Under the pieces are notes generated by a model, which did not search any database, had not been told where the DNA came from, and saw only the letters and a program-made list of their open reading frames with translations. A stretch of DNA of 53,350 bases from Streptomyces sp. NRRL S-1022. Lineage in GTDB: Bacteria; Actinomycetota; Actinomycetes; Streptomycetales; Streptomycetaceae. Shown here piece after piece: positions 26,699 to 34,132 of the stretch; within the stretch, counting starts at the first letter, position 1; every line of letters starts with the position of its first letter. The position numbers and the translations under genes are program-made. The stretch is taken from the NCBI RefSeq assembly GCF_000720135.1, contig NZ_JOIU01000040.1:1-53350 (forward strand), read 5' to 3'.

Positions 26699-26740
26699 CG
26701 TGGCCGTGCCCCGGTGCGGACGCGCCGGGGCACGGCCACG
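26699..26740 (+). terminator. Strong hairpin terminator closing the alpha-glucan locus
   Basis: Perfect 16-bp stem (CGTGGCCGTGCCCCGG and complement) with a 10-base loop, 7 bp after the GH87 stop. Confidence 0.85.
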
Positions 26741-26916
26741 CGGACGAGAAGCGGCGGGCCGCCCGCCGCCGGGCGCGCGGCACCGCACGGACCGCCGAGT
26801 TTCATATGGGCGCCACCAGACCCTTCCCTGACGTTTGCTGCTCTTGGAACACTCGCTCCGCGCAGATTCCGTCACCTGACGGCATCTGGTACGTCAGGAT
26901 GAGAGGACCCTCACCC

Positions 26917-28965
26917 ATGCCCGAAGTCAACCGGCGGCGGTTCCTGCAACTCGCCGGCGCCACGACGGCGTTCACGGCACTGTCCGGCAGCATCCAGCGC
27001 GCGGCCGCGCTGCCCGCCCACTACCGCACCGGATCGGTCGACGATGTCGAGCACATCGTCGTCCTGATGCAGGAGAACCGTTCCTTCGATCACTACTTCG
27101 GCTCGCTCCGAGGGGTACGCGGCTTCGGCGACCCCCGCCCGGTCACCCAGAACGGCAGGTCGGTCTGGAAACAGTCCGACGGTACGAAGGACGTCCTGCC
27201 GTTCCACCCCGACGCCGACGACCTGGGACTGGCCTTCATCCAGGACCTCCCGCACGGCTGGAACGACGGCCACACCGCGTTCAACGGCGGCAAGTACGAC
27301 AAGTGGGTGCCTGCCAAGTCCGCGACGACGATGGCGTACCTGACCCGCGACGACATCCCCTTCCACTACGCGCTCGCGGACGCCTTCACCATCTGCGACG
27401 CGTACCACTGCTCGCTCATCGGCTCCACCGACCCCAACCGCTACTACATGTGGACGGGTTACACCGGCAACGACGGCACGGGCGGCGGCCCTGTCCTCGG
27501 CAACGACGAGAAGGGGTACGGCTGGACCACGTACCCCGAACGCCTGGAGCAGGCCGGGGTCTCCTGGAAGATCTACCAGGACGTCGGCGACGGTCTCGAC
27601 GCAGGCGGCGGCTGGGGCTGGATCAACGACGCCTACCGCGGCAACTACGGCGACAACTCGCTCCTCTACTTCAACCGGTACCGCACCGCCGGTCCCGGCG
27701 ACCCCCTGTACGACAAGGCCCGCACCGGCACCGACGCCCGCAAGGGCGAAGGCTTCTTCGACCAGCTCAAAGCCGACGTCCAGGCGGACCGGCTGCCCCA
27801 GGTCTCCTGGATCGTCGCCCCCGAAGCCTTCACCGAACACCCCAACTGGCCCGCGAACTACGGCGCCTGGTACGTCTCCCAGGTCCTGGACGCGCTCACC
27901 GCCAACCCCGACGTGTGGGGGAAGACCGCGCTGTTCATCACCTACGACGAGAACGACGGCTTCTTCGACCACGTCATCCCGCCCTACCCGCCCGCCTCCG
28001 CCGCCCAGGGCAAGTCGACGGTCGACCCCGCGCCGGACCTGTTCAAGGGCGACGCCGGCCACGTCGCCGGCCCCTACGGACTCGGCCAGCGGGTGCCGAT
28101 GCTGGTCGTCTCCCCGTGGAGCAAGGGCGGCTACGTCTGCTCCGAGACCCTCGACCACACCTCGATCATCCGGTTCATCGAGCGGCGCTTCGGTGTCCGG
28201 GAGCCGAACATCTCGCCCTGGCGGCGCACCGTCTGCGGCGACCTGACCAGCGCCTTCGACTTCTCCCGCAAGGACATCGCGCCCGTCGCCCTGCCCGCCA
28301 CGGCCGGCTACCTCCCGAAGGACCACGACCGCCACCCCGACTACGTGCCCAAGCCGCCCGCCAACCCGTCGCTGCCCCGGCAGGAGCCCGGCAGCCGGCC
28401 CACCCGCCCGCTGAAGTACGTCCCGGTGGTGGACGGTTCGGCGGACACCGCGGCCGGGAAGTTCACGCTCACGTTCGCCTCGGGCGCGTACGCGGGCGCG
28501 GCCTTCCTCGTCACGTCCAACAGCCGCACCGACGGCCCCTGGACCTACACCACGCAGGCCGGCAAGACGCTCTCGGACACCTGGAACTCGGTCTACTCCG
28601 GCGGCAGCTACGACCTCGCCGTGCACGGCCCCAACGGCTTCCTGCGCGTCTTCAAGGGCCGCAACAAGGTCGCCGGGTGCGAGGTCACGGCCCGGCACGC
28701 GGGGGACGACATCGAGCTCACCTTCACCAACAAGGGCTCCGGCACCGCGAAGCTGAAGCTGGCCGACGGTTACGGCGGCACCCCGGTCACGGTGACGGTG
28801 CGCCCCGGCGCGACCGTACGGCACACCGTCGCCCTCGCGGCGAGCAAGCGCTGGTACGACCTGACCGTCACCTCCGACGCCGACCCCGCCTTCCTGCGCG
28901 GCTTCGCCGGTCACGTGGAGAACGGGCTGCCCGGCGTCAGCGACCCGGCGATCGTCACGGCGTGA
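26917..28965 (+). CDS. Tat-exported phospholipase C (phosphoesterase family)
   Basis: 682-residue phosphocholine-preferring type phospholipase C. The Tat signal is NRRRFLQLAGATTAFTAL. The catalytic N-terminus has HIVVLMQENRSFDHYFG, and the core continues with TDPNRYYMWTG, ITYDENDGFFDHVIPP and LDHTSIIRFIERRFG. Two C-terminal repeats of the DUF756 type follow (KFTLTFASGAYAGAAFLV and DIELTFTNKGSGTAKLKLADGYGG). It acts outside the cell on phospholipids, often for phosphate scavenging. GAGAGGA precedes ATG 26917 by 9 bp. I looked for PHO-box repeats upstream and did not find a convincing pair. Confidence 0.95.
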   Translation: MPEVNRRRFLQLAGATTAFTALSGSIQRAAALPAHYRTGSVDDVEHIVVLMQENRSFDHYFGSLRGVRGFGDPRPVTQNGRSVWKQSDGTKDVLPFHPDADDLGLAFIQDLPHGWNDGHTAFNGGKYDKWVPAKSATTMAYLTRDDIPFHYALADAFTICDAYHCSLIGSTDPNRYYMWTGYTGNDGTGGGPVLGNDEKGYGWTTYPERLEQAGVSWKIYQDVGDGLDAGGGWGWINDAYRGNYGDNSLLYFNRYRTAGPGDPLYDKARTGTDARKGEGFFDQLKADVQADRLPQVSWIVAPEAFTEHPNWPANYGAWYVSQVLDALTANPDVWGKTALFITYDENDGFFDHVIPPYPPASAAQGKSTVDPAPDLFKGDAGHVAGPYGLGQRVPMLVVSPWSKGGYVCSETLDHTSIIRFIERRFGVREPNISPWRRTVCGDLTSAFDFSRKDIAPVALPATAGYLPKDHDRHPDYVPKPPANPSLPRQEPGSRPTRPLKYVPVVDGSADTAAGKFTLTFASGAYAGAAFLVTSNSRTDGPWTYTTQAGKTLSDTWNSVYSGGSYDLAVHGPNGFLRVFKGRNKVAGCEVTARHAGDDIELTFTNKGSGTAKLKLADGYGGTPVTVTVRPGATVRHTVALAASKRWYDLTVTSDADPAFLRGFAGHVENGLPGVSDPAIVTA

Positions 28966-29031
28966 ACGAGCGATGAACACCGCTCCGTGCGGGCTGGTCA
29001 GGTACCGGTCACAGCAGGGTAGTGTGCCCCG

Positions 29032-29865
29032 GTGACCACGCAATCGAACACTCCTGCAGGCTGGTACCCGGATCCGCACGGGGCGACGCAGACCCTCCGC
29101 TACTGGGACGGCTCGCAGTGGACCGAGCACACCAATCCGGCCCAGCAGCCGGCCGGGCAGGTTCCGCCGCAGCAGGCCCCCTTCCCGCAGCAGCAGGCCG
29201 GCGACGCCAGGGTGCAGCGCCAGGTCCAGCAGCAGGCCGGCGTCACGGCGGGCGGCCCCGGTGGCGGCACCCTCTTCACCGAGCCCGTCCTGGTCGTGAA
29301 CCAGAAGGCCAAGCTGATCGAGCTGACCAACGAGTACAAGGTCATGGATCAGAGCGGCCGCGAGATCGGGTCGGTCACCCAGGTCGGGCAGGGCGTACTG
29401 CGCAAGATCCTGCGCTTCGTCTCCAGCCTCGACCAGTTCCTCACCCACAAGCTGGAGATCCGCGACGCCTACGGCCAGCCGCTGCTGCTGCTGACCCGGC
29501 CCGCGAAGATCTTCAAGTCGCGGGTCGTCGTCACCCGCCCGGACGGCTCACCGGTCGGCGAGATCGTCCAGAAGAACATGATCGGCAAGATCAACTTCGC
29601 GATGACGGCGAACGGCCAGCAGGTCGGCGCGATCAAGGCGGAGAACTGGCGGGCCTGGAACTTCGCCATCGTCGACCACGCGGACAACGAGGTCGCCCGG
29701 ATCACCAAGACCTGGGAAGGCCTCGCCAAGACCCTGTTCACCACCGCGGACAACTACGTCCTGCAGATCCACTACCAGCTGCCCGAACCGCTGCTGAGCC
29801 TCGTGGTGGCCACCGCGCTCACCGTGGACACCGCCCTCAAGCAGGACGCGCGCGGCTGGGGGTGA
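29032..29865 (+). CDS. DUF2510 / phospholipid scramblase-related protein
   Basis: 277 residues. An N-terminal DUF2510 motif (PAGWYPDPHGATQTLRYWDG, then SQWTEHT) leads through a glutamine/proline-rich linker (residues ~40-75) to a scramblase-like domain (FTEPVLVVNQKAKLIELTNE, EIGSVTQVGQGVLRKILRFV, HKLEIRDAYGQPLLLL, VTALTVDTALKQ-type end). Tubby/scramblase-fold proteins bind membranes; actual lipid flipping is unproven in bacteria. The GTG at 29032 yields MTTQSNTPAGWYPDP. It sits beside the phospholipase C and near a PAP2 phosphatase, suggesting a membrane-lipid theme. Confidence 0.88.
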   Translation: MTTQSNTPAGWYPDPHGATQTLRYWDGSQWTEHTNPAQQPAGQVPPQQAPFPQQQAGDARVQRQVQQQAGVTAGGPGGGTLFTEPVLVVNQKAKLIELTNEYKVMDQSGREIGSVTQVGQGVLRKILRFVSSLDQFLTHKLEIRDAYGQPLLLLTRPAKIFKSRVVVTRPDGSPVGEIVQKNMIGKINFAMTANGQQVGAIKAENWRAWNFAIVDHADNEVARITKTWEGLAKTLFTTADNYVLQIHYQLPEPLLSLVVATALTVDTALKQDARGWG

Positions 29866-29944
29866 CCAGCGAGGACCGGTAGCCCCGGGGCGAGTACGGC
29901 GACGGCGGCCGGTACGCGGATGTCTCCGCGCACCGGCCGCCGCC

Positions 29945-30056
29945 GTATGCCGTCGGCTGTATAAGGTCTGCCGTCTGCCGTCTGCCGTCTGCCGCATTCC
30001 GTATGCCGTATGCCGTATGCCGTATCTCGTATGTCGTATGTCGCATTCCGTCTGCA
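29945..30056. repeat. Heptamer tandem array B
   Basis: Sixteen contiguous 7-bp units in perfect register, mostly GTATGCC or GTCTGCC with variants GCATTCC, GTATGTC, GTATCTC, GTCGGCT and GTATAAG. It occupies nearly all of the spacer between two convergent genes. No unit is longer than 7 bp and there are no spacers, so it is not CRISPR. Confidence 0.92.
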
Positions 30057-30058
30057 GA

Positions 30059-31057
30059 TCACAGCGCCGTGAGATGCCCCGGCTGCTCCGGCTGCCGGGG
30101 CGCCAGCGCAGGCTCGGCCGCCGCCGACCCCGGCTCCAGCGCCAGCACCGCGGCCACCGGATGCTCGTCGTGCCCGCCGTACTCCCCGGGCCCTTGCGAC
30201 CGCCCGGCGCGGCCGGCACCGCCGCCGTCCTGCGGGGCCGCCCGGGTGAGCAGCACGACCCCCCACGCCGCCAGCCCCGCTCCCGCCATGGCCAGGAGTA
30301 CCCCCGCCGCACCGCCCTGCAGGCCCTGGCCCAGCAGGGTGAGGCCGATGACCGCGGCGGTGATCGGGTTGGCGAGGGTGACGACGGCCAGGGGGGCGCC
30401 GAGGCCGCCGCGGTAGGCGGTCTGGGACAGCAGGAGTCCGCCGACGGCGAAGCCGGCGACGAGGACGGCGACCACGATCACCTCGGTGCCGAGGGCCGGG
30501 CCGGTGCGGTCGGTGGCTGCCACGGTGACCGTCTGGGTGAGGGCGGAGGCGACGCCGGAGGCGAAGCCGGACGCGGTCGCGTGCCGGAGGCCCGGCCGGG
30601 CGCCGGGCCGGGTCAGCAGGCCGATGGCGGTGGCCGTCGTACCGGCGACGGCCAGGGCCTCGGGCAGGGACAGGACCCGGGCGGGTGCCGGCCCGGAGGC
30701 GGTGATCAGCAGGGCGGCGAGTCCGAGCAGGGTGAGTGCCGTGCCGCGCCACTCCGCGGTGCTGACCCGCCGTCCGGCCGCCCGCGCGCCGAGCGGCACG
30801 GCGGCGACCAGGGTGAGTGCGCCGAGGGGCTGTACGACGGTCAGCGGGCCGTACTTCAGGGCGATGACGTGCAGGAGTGCGGCGGCGGCGTTGAGGCCGA
30901 CCGCCGACCACCAGGCGCCGGTGCCCAGCAGCCGCAGCAAGCCGGTGCCGGTGTCGGCGCCGCGTGCGGCGAGGCGTTCCTGGGCGACGGCGGCGAGGGC
31001 GTAGGCGACGGCGGAGACGAGGGACAGGCCGAGGGCGGTCAGGGCGGCGGTGCTCAT
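30059..31057 (-). CDS. EamA/DMT-family membrane transporter
   Basis: 332-residue integral membrane protein with about nine or ten hydrophobic helices, starting MSTAALTALGLSLVSAVAYA. Segments ALKYGPLTVVQPLGALTLVA and LAVVTLANPITAAVIGLTLL are the duplicated EamA signatures. The C-terminal ~50 residues are a disordered cytoplasmic tail. The substrate is unknown; members export metabolites or move lipid-linked compounds. Start and stop are coupled to the upstream PAP2 gene (ATGA, 31054-31057). The stop is 2 bp from heptamer array B. Confidence 0.88.
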   Translation of the reverse strand: MSTAALTALGLSLVSAVAYALAAVAQERLAARGADTGTGLLRLLGTGAWWSAVGLNAAAALLHVIALKYGPLTVVQPLGALTLVAAVPLGARAAGRRVSTAEWRGTALTLLGLAALLITASGPAPARVLSLPEALAVAGTTATAIGLLTRPGARPGLRHATASGFASGVASALTQTVTVAATDRTGPALGTEVIVVAVLVAGFAVGGLLLSQTAYRGGLGAPLAVVTLANPITAAVIGLTLLGQGLQGGAAGVLLAMAGAGLAAWGVVLLTRAAPQDGGGAGRAGRSQGPGEYGGHDEHPVAAVLALEPGSAAAEPALAPRQPEQPGHLTAL

Positions 31058-31854
31058 CGGCCCGCTCCCGCCAGGACGGGCTCGGGTGTGATCAGCCGGC
31101 CGGTGCCGAGCCCTGCCGTGGTGGCGGTGCGCTGCGGCCGGTGGACGGCGGCGAGGGCGAGGCCGAGCATGGCGGTGGCGACGATCGCGTCGAGCCAGTA
31201 GTGGTTGGCCGTGCCGACGATCACCAGCAGGGTGATCAGGGGGTGCAGCAGCCAGAGCCAGCGCCATCGGGACCGGGTGGCGGCGATCAGGCCGATCGCG
31301 AGCATCAGCGCCCAGCCGAAGTGCAGCGAGGGCATGGCCGCGAACTGGTTGGAGAGGTGGTCGCTGGACGGGGGGCCGTACACGGAGGGGCCGTAGACGC
31401 GGCCGGTGTCGATGAGGCCGGTGGCCGGCAGCATCCGGGGCGGGGCCAGCGGGAAGGTGAACGGCAGGACGAGGGCGGCGCTGGTGACGGCGGCGAGGAC
31501 CCGGCGGGCCCAGACGTAGTGGGCGGGCCGCCGCAGGTAGAGCCAGACGAGGAAGGCGAGGGTCGCGGGGAAGTGGACGGTGGCGTAGTAGGTGTTCGCC
31601 ACGTGGACGAGGGTGTCGCCGTGCAGCAGTGCGGACTGCACGGTGGTCTCGTCGGGGAGGTGCGCGGTCCGTTCCAGGTGCCACACGCGGCGGGCGTTGC
31701 GGTACGCCTCGCCGGTGTGGCCGGCGGCCAGCTGCCGGCCGAGCTTGTAGACGAGGAAGAGTCCTGCGACCAGCAGGAACTCACGTATCAGAGGCGGCCG
31801 TGCCGGTGCTTCCGGCTCGGTGTCCGTCTCCGCAGGCTCGGTTCGGGCGTTCAT
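31054..31854 (-). CDS. PAP2-superfamily membrane phosphatase
   Basis: 266-residue membrane phosphatase of the type-2 phosphatidic-acid-phosphatase family (inositol-phosphoryl-ceramide-synthase-like subgroup). The phosphatase motifs are MPSLHFGWALM (C2 histidine) and GTANHYWLDAIVAT (C3 His and Asp), with several transmembrane helices. It should dephosphorylate a lipid phosphate or pyrophosphate at the membrane. First gene of an operon with the EamA-type transporter and divergent from a TetR gene across the operator at 31933-31996. ATG 31854. Confidence 0.9.
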   Translation of the reverse strand: MNARTEPAETDTEPEAPARPPLIREFLLVAGLFLVYKLGRQLAAGHTGEAYRNARRVWHLERTAHLPDETTVQSALLHGDTLVHVANTYYATVHFPATLAFLVWLYLRRPAHYVWARRVLAAVTSAALVLPFTFPLAPPRMLPATGLIDTGRVYGPSVYGPPSSDHLSNQFAAMPSLHFGWALMLAIGLIAATRSRWRWLWLLHPLITLLVIVGTANHYWLDAIVATAMLGLALAAVHRPQRTATTAGLGTGRLITPEPVLAGAGR

Positions 31855-31932
31855 CCCCCGGCCCCTTCGCTGACGGTGGTGCGGTGGTGGTGCGTGCGTC
31901 CCGGTCGGTCCGGTACTGATCGATACGTTGCC

Positions 31933-31996
31933 GTACCGATACGCCAGTGTACCGATACGGCTGAGTACCGGTACACTGGCGTATCGATTGATGTGC
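31933..31996. promoter_or_regulatory. TetR operator array between PAP2 operon and tetR
   Basis: Four tandem 16-bp units start at 31933, 31949, 31965 and 31981. The first two begin GTACCGATACG; the third begins GTACCGGTACA. Superimposed is a perfect 18-bp inverted repeat, 31937-31954 against 31969-31986, beginning CGATACGCCAGTG. Overlap of direct and inverted symmetry is typical of multi-site TetR operators. Confidence 0.75.
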
Positions 31997-32036
31997 GACA
32001 CACTGGGAATCAGGCACGAGTGAGGGGAAGCACCGC

Positions 32037-32651
32037 ATGACGTCGCAGGCCGCGGACGGACCGGACACGGTCGTCGCCTCGCGCCGCTCCAAGATCACGC
32101 CGGAGCGTGAACGGGAGTTCTTCGACGCCGTGCTGGACCAGATCCGCGAATGCGGCTACGACTCCGTCACCATGGAGGGCATCGCCGCCACCACCCGGTG
32201 CAGCAAGTCCACGCTCTACCGGCAGTGGAAGACCAAGCCGCAGTTCGTCGCGGCGGCGCTGCGCGCCAACCGCCGGGTGAAGTTCGCCGGCATCGACACC
32301 GGATCACTCGCCGAGGACCTGCGCCAGGCCGCGCGGGCCGCGGGCGACTGGTCCGGCAAGGACACCCGGCTGCTGCAGGCGCTGGGCCACGCGGTGACGG
32401 CCGACCAGGAGCTGGCCCGGGCGCTGCGCGAGGCGCTGGTGGACCCGGAGATCGCCGCGCTGGAGGAGATCCTCGCCCGGGGTGTGGCCCGGGGCGAGGT
32501 CCGGGCGGGCCACCCGGCGCTGGAGTACATCCCCGCCATGATGTTCGGCGTCCTGCGCGTACGGCCGGTGCTCACCGGCCAGTACGCCGACTCCGACTAC
32601 CTGGCCCGGTTCGTGGAGGCCGCCGTGCTGCCCGCGCTCGGACTGGCATGA
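32037..32651 (+). CDS. TetR-family transcriptional regulator
   Basis: 204-residue repressor. The N-terminal HTH spans FDAVLDQIRECGYDSVTMEG and IAATTRCSKSTLYRQWKTKP. The C-terminal ligand domain ends VEAAVLPALGLA, as in TetR_C proteins of the multidrug and lipid-sensing kind. It is divergent from the PAP2-EamA operon, and the shared spacer carries an unusually ordered operator, so it very likely controls that operon and itself. The inducer is unknown. Confidence 0.93.
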   Translation: MTSQAADGPDTVVASRRSKITPEREREFFDAVLDQIRECGYDSVTMEGIAATTRCSKSTLYRQWKTKPQFVAAALRANRRVKFAGIDTGSLAEDLRQAARAAGDWSGKDTRLLQALGHAVTADQELARALREALVDPEIAALEEILARGVARGEVRAGHPALEYIPAMMFGVLRVRPVLTGQYADSDYLARFVEAAVLPALGLA

Positions 32652-32754
32652 GGCGGCCGAGACAGCCGATATGAGACCCAGGCCGCCGTCCACGGGATGA
32701 CTGGACGGCGACCTGCCCGCGCCGCACCGTGGGGACGGGGGCGGCGCGCACCCC

Positions 32755-32801
32755 CGGCCGGGTGGGGTTCCTCTTGAGCGGAGGGGAATCCCACCCGGCC
32801 G
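32755..32801. terminator. Hairpin between convergent tetR and DUF2510 genes
   Basis: 12-bp outer stem CGGCCGGGTGGG / CCCACCCGGCCG with a partly complementary interior. It is placed to serve both convergent genes. Confidence 0.6.
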
Positions 32802-32822
32802 ATCGTGTTCCGGGGGCCGGTC

Positions 32823-33869
32823 TCAGACGTTCTGGCCGTTCCCGCCGCCGGAGGAGACCTTGATCCCCTTGAGGATCTCGTCGATGACGGACAGTTCCTG
32901 CCCGGCGTCGATGCCGAAGCGGACGACCACGATCTGCCGGGCGTCGTTGGGGGAGGGGAAGGCGACCGACTCGACGTAGCCGTCGGCGCCCTTGCTGGTG
33001 ACCGCCTTCCAGCGCACCAGGTAGCCCTTCTGCCCGGCCACCGTCACCGCCTGGGAGGCCAGTTGGCGGTGCGAGGTGATGCTGCCGTAGGTGGTGCCGC
33101 CGTAGGACTGCTCGGCGTTGGCCGCGATGTCCGCCTTGGCGACCTCCTCGGCCGTGTGGCCCTTCGCCTTCAGCACCGGCGCCGGAGCGGAGTAGGCGCC
33201 GCCCGCGGTGCACGTCTGGGCCGTGTCGCCCGGGCACTTGTAGGAGGTGCCGGAGGTCACCTGCGCGCCGATGCCGATCGCCTGCCCGGTCCAGCCGTGC
33301 GGCACCGGCAGGCTGATCCCGTTGACCGGGTCCGCCACCGAGCCGCCGCCCTCGACCTTCGGCGCCTCGGACCGCTGCGGGGAGGGCGAGGCCCCGCCGG
33401 AGCCGTCCGGGGCGCCGGGCCCGCCGGACACTCCGCCGTGTCCGCCGTCCTGCCCGCCGCCCGGGCCCTGCCGCGAGCCCGCCCGGTCGCCGCCGCCGTC
33501 GCTGTCACCCTTGGCGAGGACGTACACGCCCACCCCGACGCACGCCAGGACGGCGGCCGTCACCGTGACGGCTATGCCCGTACGCAGTCCGCGCCGGGGC
33601 GGGGCCGGCGGCTGCGCGGGATAGCCCGGGTAGCCCGGATAGCCAGGGTGTTCCGGGTGGGCGCCGTACCCCGCGGGGGCCGAAGGGGCCGGGCCGGCCG
33701 GCTGCGGGCCGTGCGCCGGCGGCTGTCCCGGGGGACCCCAGGAGGCGGCCGTGCCGGCGGGACGGGTGCGGTCCGTCCAGGCCTTGCCGTCCCACCAGCG
33801 CTCGGTGGGCGGACCGTCGTTCTGCTGCCCGGGGTCGGGGTACCAGCCGGGAGGAGTCACCTGCGTCAT
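32823..33869 (-). CDS. DUF2510 membrane-anchored protein
   Basis: 348 residues. The DUF2510 motif TPPGWYPDPGQQNDGP is followed by ERWWDGKAWTDRTRP. A proline/glycine-rich cytoplasmic segment with GYPGYPGYP repeats leads to one transmembrane helix (GIAVTVTAAVLACVGVGVYV, about residue 105). A glycine/serine-rich linker follows, then an extracellular domain of about 170 residues (NGISLPVPHGWTGQ..., ELSVIDEILKGIKV) with a CPGDTAQTC cysteine pair. Function unknown; the architecture suggests an envelope-associated sensor or stability factor. Start ATG 33869. Confidence 0.85.
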   Translation of the reverse strand: MTQVTPPGWYPDPGQQNDGPPTERWWDGKAWTDRTRPAGTAASWGPPGQPPAHGPQPAGPAPSAPAGYGAHPEHPGYPGYPGYPAQPPAPPRRGLRTGIAVTVTAAVLACVGVGVYVLAKGDSDGGGDRAGSRQGPGGGQDGGHGGVSGGPGAPDGSGGASPSPQRSEAPKVEGGGSVADPVNGISLPVPHGWTGQAIGIGAQVTSGTSYKCPGDTAQTCTAGGAYSAPAPVLKAKGHTAEEVAKADIAANAEQSYGGTTYGSITSHRQLASQAVTVAGQKGYLVRWKAVTSKGADGYVESVAFPSPNDARQIVVVRFGIDAGQELSVIDEILKGIKVSSGGGNGQNV

Positions 33870-34132
33870 GCCCCCACCGTATGAGGCGACGGTGAAAGTC
33901 GGATGAGAGGATCGGCGGCCCGTGTGCGGACCGCGGCATTCCGCCCGGTTTGCCGCCCCGGCCGCGGCCTTGTTGACACTCCGTCCGCTGGTCGGGCAGG
34001 CGCGCGCGTCGCCTGACCGCACCCTCTTTCACCCGCGTGGGCAACAGGTGCCGCGACCGGCCACCGCGGACCCCGCCGGACGGCTACGCTCAGGCTCTGT
34101 ACGTCATTCGGGCGACCCGGGGAGGTAACGGG

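Noticed and set aside
26806..26916. PHO box upstream of the phospholipase C gene.
   Set aside because: TTTCATATGG weakly resembles one repeat unit, but a second unit at 11-bp spacing is missing.
29945..30056. Heptamer array considered as a CRISPR or as a Rep-type origin iteron array.
   Set aside because: There are no unique spacers and no cas genes. The units are too short and variable for iterons, and no replication gene adjoins it.
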